This document shows positions 43,951-52,751 of a DNA stretch of 64,000 nucleotides, piece by piece. The position numbers were made by a program, and so were the translations under genes. The notes under the pieces were generated by a model. It was not told where the DNA came from. It did not search any database and saw nothing but the letters and a program-made list of their open reading frames with translations. The DNA lies in contig JAUIMG010000006.1 of NCBI GenBank assembly GCA_030433355.1, positions 59,450 to 123,449 on the forward strand, read 5' to 3'. Position 1 is the first letter of the stretch, and each line of letters opens with the position of its first letter. The stretch is from Bacteroidia bacterium (lineage in GTDB: Bacteria; Bacteroidota; Bacteroidia; Flavobacteriales_E; Vicingaceae).

Positions 43951-45287
43951 AATCCTACATTATCATTTTACTACTGTCTCCAATTTTTCTTTTTGGACAA
44001 TCAGCAAGTAATTCTGCTAATGACTCTACTGCAGTAAAAGACACAGTTAGCATCTATAAGAAAAGAGTTTTAGAAACAACAGAAATTGATTTTATCAGTA
44101 GCTATTACAACCAAGATGGAAAAAATGCAGCGGTAACCGGTGGAAAAGGAACAGAAGAATTAATGGATGTTACTGGTACTTTCATCATTTCAATACCTCT
44201 AAACGATGATGACATTTTAACGATAGATGCAGGTGTATCGGCATATACCTCAGCATCTTCAGGAAACGTAGGCCCTTTTGACAACGAATTTGCTGATCCA
44301 TTTGTAGCAGGAACAGGCGCTTCCAGTTCAGATGTATGGACCAATGTAACTTTAGGCTATAGCCATAGCTCTGATAATAGAAATAGAGTTTGGGGTACTC
44401 ATGTTTCTGTTTCTAGTGAATATGATTATTTCTCCATTGGTTTTGGCGGCTCATACACTATGCTATTCAATGAAAAAAATACCGAATTAAGCTTTAGCGG
44501 AAATATCTATTTAGACACATGGAATCCAATTTACCCAGTTGAGTTAAGGGCTTTTGAAGAGGGGAATGCCGGGAGTGAATCTTCTTTATTTCAAAATGTA
44601 GCCCCTATCAATAATATCAAATACAATAGTGATTTTAAACAATTTACCAATGTGAATAGAAACTCGTATTCTGTTGGCGCTGTCTTTTCCCAAATTCTAA
44701 GTAAGAATCTTCAAATGTCTCTAGCTACGGATGTTGTTCGGCAAAGTGGTTTGCTTTCTACTCCCTTACAAAGGGTTTACTTTTCAGATAAAAGCAATTA
44801 CTTCATTGACAACTTTCATTTGGCTGATGATGTGGAACGATTACCAGACAGAAGAACGAAGTTTGCCATTGGAACTAGATTTCATTACTTTATAAGTGCT
44901 AGATTAACGCTAAGAACCTTCTATAGGTACTATCAAGACGATTGGGGAATTAACTCACATACTGCAAACTTTGAAGTACCAATAAAGTTAAATTATTATT
45001 GGACTATTTATCCTTCCTATCGCCACTATCAGCAAAGTGCAGCAGACTATTTTAACTTTTATAATGAAAATTTATCTACAGACTCCTACTACACATCTGA
45101 TTATGACTTATCAAAATATAACTCTAATCAATTTGGCTTTGGGCTAAGCTACACCAATGCCTTTTCCAACTTTAGAATTACTAAGTTCAAATTCAAAAGT
45201 ATTGACTTAAGGTATTATAACTATTCCAGAAATTCGCCATTTAAATCGAGCATTGTTACTTGGGGTGTTAAATTTGTGATGGATTAA
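43941..45287 (+). CDS. DUF3570 outer-membrane beta-barrel-like protein
   Basis: A 448-residue exported protein with a signal peptide (ending FLFGQ). The body is beta-rich with alternating aromatic strands, such as NYFIDNFHLADDVERLPDRRTKFAIGTRFHYFISARLTLRTFYRYYQDDWGINSHTANFEVPIKLNYYWTIYPSYRHYQQSAADYF, and ends in a strand-like GVKFVMD, as expected of an outer-membrane barrel. The DUF3570 family typically follows DUF4266 and apbE genes. It overlaps the DUF4266 gene by ten bases. Its substrate or partner is unknown. Confidence 0.9.
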   Translation: MQLKSYIIILLLSPIFLFGQSASNSANDSTAVKDTVSIYKKRVLETTEIDFISSYYNQDGKNAAVTGGKGTEELMDVTGTFIISIPLNDDDILTIDAGVSAYTSASSGNVGPFDNEFADPFVAGTGASSSDVWTNVTLGYSHSSDNRNRVWGTHVSVSSEYDYFSIGFGGSYTMLFNEKNTELSFSGNIYLDTWNPIYPVELRAFEEGNAGSESSLFQNVAPINNIKYNSDFKQFTNVNRNSYSVGAVFSQILSKNLQMSLATDVVRQSGLLSTPLQRVYFSDKSNYFIDNFHLADDVERLPDRRTKFAIGTRFHYFISARLTLRTFYRYYQDDWGINSHTANFEVPIKLNYYWTIYPSYRHYQQSAADYFNFYNENLSTDSYYTSDYDLSKYNSNQFGFGLSYTNAFSNFRITKFKFKSIDLRYYNYSRNSPFKSSIVTWGVKFVMD

Positions 45288-45324
45288 AAAATGAACAAAG
45301 ACAAGGGTTTCGTGTTATATTCAT

Positions 45325-45426
45325 ATGAAACCACAAAGACAAAGAGTAAAAGTTTTTCTTAAAAGATTAGGACTTATTTTAATCTTGGTAACAGCAGTTA
45401 CCATCGTAGTAATGGCAAGTTCCTAG
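45325..45426 (+). CDS. Possible 33-residue single-span membrane protein
   Basis: A small ORF with a basic N-terminus (MKPQRQRVKVFLKRLG) followed by a hydrophobic helix (LILILVTAVTIVVMASS). The charge pattern is that of a one-pass small membrane protein with the N-terminus inside. It lies between the DUF3570 gene and a methyltransferase gene, where no other gene is present. Support is composition and position only; no family is recognised. Confidence 0.4.
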   Translation: MKPQRQRVKVFLKRLGLILILVTAVTIVVMASS

Positions 45427-45493
45427 TTTCATACCATCAGTTTAAGGGGTACTTCACCCTGAAGATTGCTTAATTTTCTCATCATTTTGAAAA

Positions 45494-46285
45494 ATGAAAG
45501 ATTACCTAGAAATAAATAAGCATTCTTGGAACAATCGATTAGAGAGTCACTTAAAATCTGATTTCTACAACCTAGACAGTTTTTTAGGAGGAGAGACTTC
45601 CTTAAATAGGATAGAGCTTGATTTACTAGGTAATATCGAGGGAAAAAGTATACTTCATTTGCAATGCCATTTTGGTCAAGACAGTATCTCATTGAGCAGA
45701 TTGGGCGCCAAAGTGACTGGTATAGATTTTTCAGACAAATCGATCCACAAAGCAAAAGAATTAGCTAAAGCGTGTAATGTAAGCACTCAGTTTATTTGCT
45801 CTGATGTTTACAATTTAAAAAATGTATTAGACGAAAAGTTCGATATAGTATTTACTTCTTATGGAACAATTAGTTGGCTGCCAGATTTAAAAAAATGGGC
45901 AGATATAATTCAACACTTTCTTAAACCTAAAGGCAATTTCATTTTCGTAGAGTTTCACCCAGTGATTTGGGTTTTTGATGATCACTTAGAAAAAGTATTT
46001 TACAACTATTTTAATGTTGCACCTATCATTGAAGTAGAAGAAGGTACTTATGCAGATAAGTCTGCTAACATTAAACAAAAGTACGTTTGCTTTAACCATG
46101 GATTAGCTGAAGTCTTCAAAGCTCTTAAAGATTCAAACCTTAAAGTAAGCAGCTTTGAAGAATATGATTATTCTCCTTTTGCTATATTTTCAGAGATGCA
46201 AGAAATTGAAAAAGGAAAATTTCAAATAAAGAAATTCTCAAACAAACTTCCCTTAGTATATAGTTTAGTTGTTCAGAAGGGTTAA
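45494..46285 (+). CDS. SAM-dependent methyltransferase
   Basis: A 263-residue class I methyltransferase with motif I ILHLQCHFGQDSISLSRLGAKVTGIDFSDKSIHKAKELA, post-motif DIVFTSYGTISWLPDLKKWADIIQHFLKPKGNFIFVEFHPVIWVF. The GxGxxG is replaced by QCHFGQD, as in a common uncharacterised subgroup (Methyltransf_25/11-like). It has no signal peptide. The substrate is not evident. Its 3-prime end overlaps that of convergent dapF by 21 bases. Confidence 0.88.
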   Translation: MKDYLEINKHSWNNRLESHLKSDFYNLDSFLGGETSLNRIELDLLGNIEGKSILHLQCHFGQDSISLSRLGAKVTGIDFSDKSIHKAKELAKACNVSTQFICSDVYNLKNVLDEKFDIVFTSYGTISWLPDLKKWADIIQHFLKPKGNFIFVEFHPVIWVFDDHLEKVFYNYFNVAPIIEVEEGTYADKSANIKQKYVCFNHGLAEVFKALKDSNLKVSSFEEYDYSPFAIFSEMQEIEKGKFQIKKFSNKLPLVYSLVVQKG

Positions 46286-47053
46286 AGAAAAGCTCCCTTT
46301 GTAAACCTGTTCTGCAGGTCCAACTAGCCAAATATTGTTAAAAGACTCCTTACTTACCTTATTTAGGTTAATTATCAACTCACCGCCTTTTGTTAGCAGT
46401 TTAACCTCTTTAATATTTTTCTCTGATTTATTCAAATAACTAATTGCCACTGCAGTTACTCCCGTGCCACAAGAGTATGTCTCATCTTCTACTCCCCTTT
46501 CATAAGTTCTAACTTTCAAGTAACCATTTTCTTCAGAAACAAAATTCACATTAGTTCCTTCTTCTTTATACCTTTCTGAATTTCGGATAAGCCTTCCTTC
46601 TTCCACTACATTTAAACTATCTACATCCTTTACATACTTAATATAGTGCGGAGAACCAGTTTGAATAAAATAATCCATTCCTATTTTTTCTACTTTTCTA
46701 ACATCGCCCATTAAGGTGGCAAAGTTTTCCTCTATTCTTTTCCCTTGATGTATTCCATCAATAGCCATAAAAGCAGATTCATTAGATATCCATCCTAAAA
46801 AAAGAGCAAATGCTTGAGCGCATCTACTGCCATTTCCGCAGAAACTTTTAGTGCCATCCGCATTAAAATAGTCCATATCAAAATCCAAGTCTTGGTGCTT
46901 CCTTAAAATGATAACACCATCTGCCCCTATGCCAAATCTTCGATTACATAATGACTGTATCTGTCGGTCTGTAAAATTGACAGATTGACTTTCACCATCA
47001 ATCATTATAAAATCATTTCCGGTTCCTTGGTACTTGAAGAATTGTATTTCCAT
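46265..47053 (-). CDS. dapF: Diaminopimelate epimerase
   Basis: Turns LL- into meso-diaminopimelate for lysine and peptidoglycan synthesis. PLP-independent, it uses two cysteines as acid and base: DGTKSFCGNGSRCAQAF (first Cys) and DETYSCGTGVTAVAISYL (second Cys). The N-terminal FFKYQGTGNDFIMID is also typical. The 262 residues are normal. It is monocistronic, with its end overlapping the convergent methyltransferase gene. Confidence 0.97.
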   Translation of the reverse strand: MEIQFFKYQGTGNDFIMIDGESQSVNFTDRQIQSLCNRRFGIGADGVIILRKHQDLDFDMDYFNADGTKSFCGNGSRCAQAFALFLGWISNESAFMAIDGIHQGKRIEENFATLMGDVRKVEKIGMDYFIQTGSPHYIKYVKDVDSLNVVEEGRLIRNSERYKEEGTNVNFVSEENGYLKVRTYERGVEDETYSCGTGVTAVAISYLNKSEKNIKEVKLLTKGGELIINLNKVSKESFNNIWLVGPAEQVYKGSFSLTLLNN

Positions 47054-47175
47054 ATACTCTAGAGACTAGTGTTTACAATGCTTAACAACTTTTAACAGCA
47101 TCTATCCAACTTAATAAATGCTTTGGCGTTTTCTTTGATATAAGGCACGAAGTTAAACCAAAATAAATTGAAGCA

Positions 47176-48639
47176 ATGAAAAAATTAATAAGCAGTTTTC
47201 TTATGGCTATGCTCGGTGGAGTAGTTTCTATTGGAATTTATAAAATGGTTGAAGAAAAACCTCAATACCAGCCAATTGAAGAGACAAAAGACAATAACAA
47301 ATTAGTCAATCTTATTAGTTCTAATCCGGAGAATGCGATTGATTATGTTACAGCTGCAGAAATGACCGTAAATGGTGTTGTTCATGTTAAAACAGAAGGC
47401 ACTATGGAATATAGTCAAAGAGCATTTGATCCATTTCGTCACTTTTTTTACGGCGATGGAAACATTGAAAAACAATATTCTCAACCAATCAAAGGGGCAG
47501 GTTCAGGAGTAATTATTTCTGAAGATGGTTATGTGGTAACCAATAATCATGTAATTGAAAATGCAGATAAGATTAAAGTAACTCTTAACAACAAAAAAAC
47601 TTACGATGCAGAATTGATTGGAACAGATCCATCTACAGATTTGGCTGTATTAAAAATTAAAGAAGATGGACTACCCAAAATAGAGTTTGGTAATTCTGAC
47701 GAATTGCATATTGGAGAATGGGTGCTAGCAGTGGGTAATCCTTTTAATTTAACCTCAACAGTTACAGCAGGTATAGTTTCAGCGAAAGGAAGAGATATCA
47801 ATATTCTAAATAATGACCCATATACAGGTTTATCTTCCATAGAATCTTTCATACAAACAGATGCGGCTGTAAACCCAGGTAATAGCGGCGGAGCTTTAGT
47901 GAATACTAGGGGAGAATTAATTGGCATTAATGCTGCCATTAAGTCTAATACAGGTTCATTTGCTGGATATTCTTTTGCCATCCCTTCAAATATTGCTAAA
48001 AAGGTAGTTGACGATCTTGTTGAGTTTGGAACCGTTCAAAGAGCCTTTATTGGCATAAACATTAGAAATATTGATGAAGATTTGGCCAAAGATTTAGAAA
48101 TAAATGACTTAAATGGGGTTTATGTAAGCGGTTTAAGTGAAGGTGGCTCTGCGAAGATTGCAGGCATTAAAGAAGGCGATATAGTTAAGAAAGTTGAAGG
48201 AGTAGTAGTTAGAAATGTGAATGAATTACAGGCTAAAGTTGGAGAGTACAGACCAGGCGATAAGATTACAGTTTCTTTGATAAGAAAAGGTGAGCTAATG
48301 GAAAAAGAAGTAGAATTAAGAAACCTAGAAGGTAATACTTCTATTATTAAAAATTCTGATTCTGATATATTGAAAAAACTAGGTGTTCGATTTGCGGATT
48401 TAACCGAAGAGGAAAAGAAAAAGTTAGACCTTAGTGGAGGAGCAAGAGTAGTAGAGATTTTTCCAGGAAAAATTATGAATACAGGAATGGGAGAAGGATT
48501 TATCATTACTAAAATTGATAAAAGCACTGTTGGTAATAAAACTGAATTATTGGAATTATTAAAAAGTAAAAAAGGCGGTATTTTAATTCAGGGTATTTAC
48601 GAGAATGGACGAGAAGCATATTATGGCATAGGCCTATAG
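47176..48639 (+). CDS. Do/HtrA-family serine protease
   Basis: Periplasmic quality-control protease with chaperone activity. The 487 residues start with an N-terminal membrane/signal segment, then the trypsin-like domain with His in YVVTNNHVIENADK, Asp in GTDPSTDLAVLKI and Ser in DAAVNPGNSGGALVNTRG. Two PDZ domains follow (about residues 285-385 and 395-485). It resembles DegP/DegQ, and the exact paralogue is not resolved. A strong terminator follows its stop. Confidence 0.95.
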   Translation: MKKLISSFLMAMLGGVVSIGIYKMVEEKPQYQPIEETKDNNKLVNLISSNPENAIDYVTAAEMTVNGVVHVKTEGTMEYSQRAFDPFRHFFYGDGNIEKQYSQPIKGAGSGVIISEDGYVVTNNHVIENADKIKVTLNNKKTYDAELIGTDPSTDLAVLKIKEDGLPKIEFGNSDELHIGEWVLAVGNPFNLTSTVTAGIVSAKGRDINILNNDPYTGLSSIESFIQTDAAVNPGNSGGALVNTRGELIGINAAIKSNTGSFAGYSFAIPSNIAKKVVDDLVEFGTVQRAFIGINIRNIDEDLAKDLEINDLNGVYVSGLSEGGSAKIAGIKEGDIVKKVEGVVVRNVNELQAKVGEYRPGDKITVSLIRKGELMEKEVELRNLEGNTSIIKNSDSDILKKLGVRFADLTEEEKKKLDLSGGARVVEIFPGKIMNTGMGEGFIITKIDKSTVGNKTELLELLKSKKGGILIQGIYENGREAYYGIGL

Positions 48640-48661
48640 ATTTTCATGATTGGTTAGTTGG

Positions 48662-48695
48662 AAAAGTGCAGTCGGTTCTCGGCTGCACTTTTTTT
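48662..48695 (+). terminator. Terminator after the HtrA gene
   Basis: Perfect 10-bp stem AAAAGTGCAG / CTGCACTTTT with an 11-base loop and a T tract. Confidence 0.85.
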
Positions 48696-48781
48696 AATTC
48701 CGCTTTTTTCTCGATTAAAAAAATGCGACTTTTGCAGCCTCGAAAATTTTGCTAAATAATTATTTACTAAATAGATAAAAA

Positions 48782-50257
48782 ATGAGCGTTGAAAGCAAAA
48801 ATGCACAATCCGCAAAAGAATTTGAAACTGCCCTAAACGCATGGGTAGATCAAGAAAAACAAGCAGTTGATTTAAGTAATACACTTGGTCAACTACTATA
48901 TGAAAGAGCAATAGAAATAGTTTTATTTCGTCATCCTTTGGTTGACTTAAATATTTCTGAAATTCTTCGTTTACATAAAAACGCTCAGAACATTACCAAT
49001 AAACCAGTTGATATTTTTGATACAGCTAGTCTAGCAAAAGAACTATTGAGTTTAGATATGGCTCCTTCTAAAATTGACATTGGCAAATTAGCCGCTGAGT
49101 GGAAAAACGAGCAAACTGATTTTGAAAGTAAAAGAGCATTTTTAGAAAATAAACTTTCAAAGCTTATTGGAGTTGACAAAGCTAGCATTGAACCTAAAGA
49201 TGTAGTTCTTTATGGATTTGGTAGAATAGGAAGAATAGCAGCAAGAGAATTAATTAAACAAGCAGGAAAAGGTCAGCAATTGAGATTAAAAGCAATTGTA
49301 ACCAGAAATGATGATGCTGTAGCTATGGAAAAAAGAGCTGCTCTATTAAGAAATGATTCAGTTCATGGAAAATTTGAAGGTACCGTAGATTTAGATACAG
49401 AAAATAGAACCATGAATATCAATGGACAGATTGTTCACTTAATTGATGCTGCTCAACCAGATGAAGTTGACTATACCCAATATGGCATTGATAATGCTTT
49501 ATTGATAGACAACACAGGGGTTTTTACCAATAGAGAAGCTTTAGGCAGACACTTAAAATCAAAAGGGATAAGCAAGGTAATTTTAACTGCGCCTGGAAAA
49601 GAAATTCCAAATATTGTCTACGGAGTTAACCATAAAGGAGATTTAGATATTGAAAAAGAAAATATCTTCTCGGCAGCTTCTTGCACTACCAATGCTATTG
49701 TTCCGCCATTGAAAGTTATAGAAGATAATTTAGGCGTTATAAAAGGGCATATAGAAACCGTACATGCATATACGAATGACCAAAACTTATTGGATAATAT
49801 GCATAAGAAAAGTCGTAGAGGAAGATCTGCTGCTATCAATATGGTTATTACAGAAACTGGGGCTGGAAAGGCAGTAACAAAAGTAATTCCTAGCTTAGAA
49901 AATAAATTAACTGCCAATGCAGTGAGAGTTCCAACTCCTAATGGTTCTTTAGCAATTATGAACTTAACTGTTGGAAAAGAAACTTCTGTTGAAGAGATAA
50001 ACGCTTTAATGAGAAAGGCTGCTTTGGAAGGAGAATTGGTAAATCAAATTTACTACTCTGCTGACCCTGAAACAGTTTCTTCCGATATTATTGGAAACAC
50101 TTGTTGTTCTGTATTTGATGCGCCTGCTACTATTATTTCTAACGATAAAAAGAACATTGTTCTATATGTATGGTATGATAACGAGTTTGGATATACCAAG
50201 CAAGTTATTCGCTTGGCTAAATACGTTGCACAAGTAAGAAGATTGATATATTATTAA
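48782..50257 (+). CDS. gap: Glyceraldehyde-3-phosphate dehydrogenase, long form
   Basis: Oxidises glyceraldehyde 3-phosphate to 1,3-bisphosphoglycerate with NAD or NADP. The catalytic part begins near residue 145 with VLYGFGRIGRIAARELIKQ and carries the active Cys in FSAASCTTNAIVPPLKVI, then HAYTNDQNLLDNMHKKSRRGRSAAINM and WYDNEFGYTKQVIRL. About 140 residues of helical N-terminal extension (AKEFETALNAWVDQEKQAVDLSNTLGQLLYERAIEIVLFRHPLVDLN) are added to the usual 335-residue enzyme. This long form occurs in several Bacteroidota and proteobacteria; the role of the extension is not clear to me. A strong bidirectional terminator follows. Confidence 0.95.
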   Translation: MSVESKNAQSAKEFETALNAWVDQEKQAVDLSNTLGQLLYERAIEIVLFRHPLVDLNISEILRLHKNAQNITNKPVDIFDTASLAKELLSLDMAPSKIDIGKLAAEWKNEQTDFESKRAFLENKLSKLIGVDKASIEPKDVVLYGFGRIGRIAARELIKQAGKGQQLRLKAIVTRNDDAVAMEKRAALLRNDSVHGKFEGTVDLDTENRTMNINGQIVHLIDAAQPDEVDYTQYGIDNALLIDNTGVFTNREALGRHLKSKGISKVILTAPGKEIPNIVYGVNHKGDLDIEKENIFSAASCTTNAIVPPLKVIEDNLGVIKGHIETVHAYTNDQNLLDNMHKKSRRGRSAAINMVITETGAGKAVTKVIPSLENKLTANAVRVPTPNGSLAIMNLTVGKETSVEEINALMRKAALEGELVNQIYYSADPETVSSDIIGNTCCSVFDAPATIISNDKKNIVLYVWYDNEFGYTKQVIRLAKYVAQVRRLIYY

Positions 50258-50269
50258 TTGATTATTAGG

Positions 50270-50315
50270 ATAAAGTAAAAAGCCCTTTGGAATACCAGAG
50301 GGCTTTTTACTTTAT
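50270..50315 (+). terminator. Strong bidirectional terminator between gap and the 50341 gene
   Basis: Arms of 21 bases (50270-50290 and 50295-50315) pair with one G-T pair around an AATA loop. The core is AAAAAGCCCT / AGGGCTTTTT, giving T tracts for both strands, so it ends gap and the leftward 50341 gene. Confidence 0.92.
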
Positions 50316-50340
50316 TAGTCAACTGTTATATCAAACGGTT

Positions 50341-51183
50341 TTATTCTTCGAGCTGCACCTTCTTTTTCTTGAATCCAAATTGATAACCCAATACAATATT
50401 GTACTGAAAAAAGAAGAAGTCTTGATTTGCCTTATCTGAAGAGAACTTAGTGGTTAAAATATCGGGCATATTTAGATAGCCCCCTTTAAACTCAGTTTGA
50501 ATAAAGAATCCTCCTCTATAGTCTGCTTGAAGGGCTAATACTGCGTTCACCCCAAAGCCTGCTATATGGAATTCATCGTTTCGTTCATTACCCAAAAGAG
50601 TAGAATTAGTCTTAGGCAATAACATACCTGCACCAATACCTTCCGTCAAATTTAAACGGAACTCTTTTTTCTGCAATAAGGTTCTAAAGTGACGGATCTC
50701 TATATTTTCATAATTTAAACCATCGGTATGTTCAAAGGCTAAAAATCCATCTTCAATAGTTATTTCTTCTCCATTATATTCTCCGTCGTACAAGGTTTCA
50801 CTGTTTCTAATATAACCCTTAATTTCGGCTTCTTGTCCTTGAAATACTACGTATTTCATATGATCATTTCCAATAGAAATGTTCCAGTTCTCATGAAAGA
50901 AGTAACCAATTCTAAAATTATATTGCGGAATTGTCATCCTAGTAGGATTTATATAATCGAAGGAAATAGGAGACTGTTTGTCCTTAGCTACTACATGATT
51001 TAAAGTAAAATTATAATCTTCTCCCTTAAATGTAATATCTGAATTAGAATAGGCGGTCAAATTCCATCCCCAATAGAAGTAAAATTTCCCCTTATTGTAA
51101 GATGATTTCGGAATGTAGTCAGACTGACTAAATGTTTCCCTGCTAATAACCAAAAGCAAGAAGACCAAGAGAATTCGTTTCAA
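50341..51183 (-). CDS. Outer-membrane beta-barrel-like protein
   Basis: A 280-residue exported protein. The start is taken as TTG at 51183, which gives a normal signal peptide LKRILLVFLLLVISRETFSQ; the longer frame contains no ATG between and reads into the next gene. The mature part has amphipathic strands rich in Tyr and Phe, including GKFYFYWGWNLTAYSNSDITFKGEDYNFTL and GGFFIQTEFKGGYLNMPD, and ends in strand FQYNIVLGYQFGFKKKKVQLEE. That suggests a small outer-membrane barrel. Function unknown. Confidence 0.75.
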   Translation of the reverse strand: MKRILLVFLLLVISRETFSQSDYIPKSSYNKGKFYFYWGWNLTAYSNSDITFKGEDYNFTLNHVVAKDKQSPISFDYINPTRMTIPQYNFRIGYFFHENWNISIGNDHMKYVVFQGQEAEIKGYIRNSETLYDGEYNGEEITIEDGFLAFEHTDGLNYENIEIRHFRTLLQKKEFRLNLTEGIGAGMLLPKTNSTLLGNERNDEFHIAGFGVNAVLALQADYRGGFFIQTEFKGGYLNMPDILTTKFSSDKANQDFFFFQYNIVLGYQFGFKKKKVQLEE

Positions 51184-51208
51184 ATAAATTAAATTAAGTA
51201 CTCTGACA

Positions 51209-51418
51209 TTAAATTTTATTTTTCCCACCCATAGAGAAATAAATAATACTTCCGAAAATTGGAAAAAAGAGTACAATTAAGACCCAGATTAACTTTTCAG
51301 AATTATCTTGAAATTCACTTCTTACAATATCTATAATTGCTAATAAGGGTAAAAGAAAAAAGAATAGACCTACTCCCACAGCAATCATAATAATTGTAAA
51401 AGCGGCTAAACCTTCCAT
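51209..51418 (-). CDS. PLD-nuclease N-terminal-like small membrane protein
   Basis: A 69-residue protein with two membrane segments (about 5-30 and 42-63) and the signature NSEKLIWVLIVLFFPIFGSIIYFSMGGK, which matches the PLDc_N family. These proteins are small membrane anchors, some at the start of cardiolipin synthases and others, as here, free-standing. It starts three bases after the rocD stop and ends 25 bases before the signal of the 50341 gene, so all may share a transcript. Function unknown. Confidence 0.8.
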   Translation of the reverse strand: MEGLAAFTIIMIAVGVGLFFFLLPLLAIIDIVRSEFQDNSEKLIWVLIVLFFPIFGSIIYFSMGGKNKI

Positions 51419-51421
51419 ATT

Positions 51422-52696
51422 CTATTTTTTAAAATTTTTAATCGTCTCTCTAATGATAGAAACACACTCCATTAGTTGCTCTTTATTGATAACCAAAGGT
51501 GGAGCAAAACGAATAATATTTCCATGCGTAGGTTTTGCTAACAAGCCATTATCTCTTAATGCAATACAAATATCCCAAGCAGTGCTACTTTCTTCCGTAT
51601 CATTAATTACAATAGCGTTCAATAGACCTTTACCTCTTACTTTAACTAATAGATCAGAAGTGTCTACTAGCTTTTGAATTTCAGCTCGGAATAATTCTCC
51701 TAGTTTCTGAGCGTTTTCTGCCAATTTTTCTTGTTCTACAACTTCTAAAGCTGCTATGGCAACTTTAGCTGCTATTGGATTACCCCCAAAAGTAGAACCA
51801 TGTTGACCAGGTTTAATCACCATCATTACCTCATCATTTGCCAATACAGCACTTACAGGGTAGGCTCCTCCAGATAATGCTTTACCTAAAATTAAAATAT
51901 CCGGTTTAAAGCCTGCTTTACTTTCGCATCTTGCGCCAGAGCAATTACATCCTTTACAGACAGCTAATAATTTTCCTGTTCTAGCGATCCCTGTTTGCAC
52001 CTCATCTGCAATAAAAAGGACAGCAGAATCTTGAACCATTTTACAAGCCTTTTCTATAAAATCTTCATCAGGAGTAAATACCCCAGCTTCCCCTTGAATT
52101 GGCTCCACTAACATTCCTGCAATATTTTCTTGCTTCAATGCTTCCTCTAATGCATCCAAATCATTGTAAGGAATACTAATAAAACCCGGAGTAAATGGTC
52201 CAAAATTTCTTCTAGCATTATCATCATCAGAAAATGAAACAATGGTTGTAGTTCTACCATGAAAGTTACCTTCACATACTATTATTTTCGCCTGATCTTC
52301 CGGTATACCTTTCTTTTCATAACCCCACTTTCTACAAAGCTTAATTGCAGTTTCCACTGCTTCGGCACCTGTATTCATAGGTAGCACCTTATCAAAATCA
52401 AAGAAATTAGTTACAAACTCTTCATACTTTCCTAAAACATCGTTGTAAAATGCTCTAGAGGTAAGTGTTAAAGTTTCTGCCTGCTCTTTTAAAGCACCAA
52501 CTATTCTAGGATGACAATGGCCTTGATTAACTGCAGAATAAGCAGATAAAAAATCAAAGTACTTCTTCCCATCTACATCCCAAACATAAACACCTTCTCC
52601 CCTGCTAAGTACCACAGGTAATGGATGGTAGTTGTGCGCTCCATGCTTGTCTTCTAAATCTATTGCTTCTTGGCTACTAACTTGAGTTTCTAGCAT
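51422..52696 (-). CDS. rocD: Ornithine aminotransferase
   Basis: PLP enzyme (class III) that moves the delta-amino group of ornithine to 2-oxoglutarate. The 424 residues begin [30 protein letters not shown], as in other Bacteroidota RocD proteins. The PLP Lys is in [14 protein letters not shown], the Asp in [10 protein letters not shown]. An unusual insert [17 protein letters not shown] sits just before the PLP Lys, with four cysteines in a short span. The longer frame to 52753 is rejected because a TAACTTTG -7 element lies in it, 26 bases before 52696. Together with the arginase it could feed arginine carbon to proline or glutamate. Confidence 0.93.
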   Translation of the reverse strand: MLETQVSSQEAIDLEDKHGAHNYHPLPVVLSRGEGVYVWDVDGKKYFDFLSAYSAVNQGHCHPRIVGALKEQAETLTLTSRAFYNDVLGKYEEFVTNFFDFDKVLPMNTGAEAVETAIKLCRKWGYEKKGIPEDQAKIIVCEGNFHGRTTTIVSFSDDDNARRNFGPFTPGFISIPYNDLDALEEALKQENIAGMLVEPIQGEAGVFTPDEDFIEKACKMVQDSAVLFIADEVQTGIARTGKLLAVCKGCNCSGARCESKAGFKPDILILGKALSGGAYPVSAVLANDEVMMVIKPGQHGSTFGGNPIAAKVAIAALEVVEQEKLAENAQKLGELFRAEIQKLVDTSDLLVKVRGKGLLNAIVINDTEESSTAWDICIALRDNGLLAKPTHGNIIRFAPPLVINKEQLMECVSIIRETIKNFKK

Positions 52697-52722
52697 TATC
52701 TTTCTTCTTTTTGGTGAGCCAC

Positions 52723-52730
52723 CAAAGTTA
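52723..52730 (-). promoter_or_regulatory. -7 element for rocD, deciding its start
   Basis: TAACTTTG on the minus strand, 26 bases before ATG 52696. Since transcription starts after it, the upstream ATG at 52753 cannot be used from this promoter. Confidence 0.55.
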
Positions 52731-52751
52731 TCTAAATTTGAGCGATTCGCC

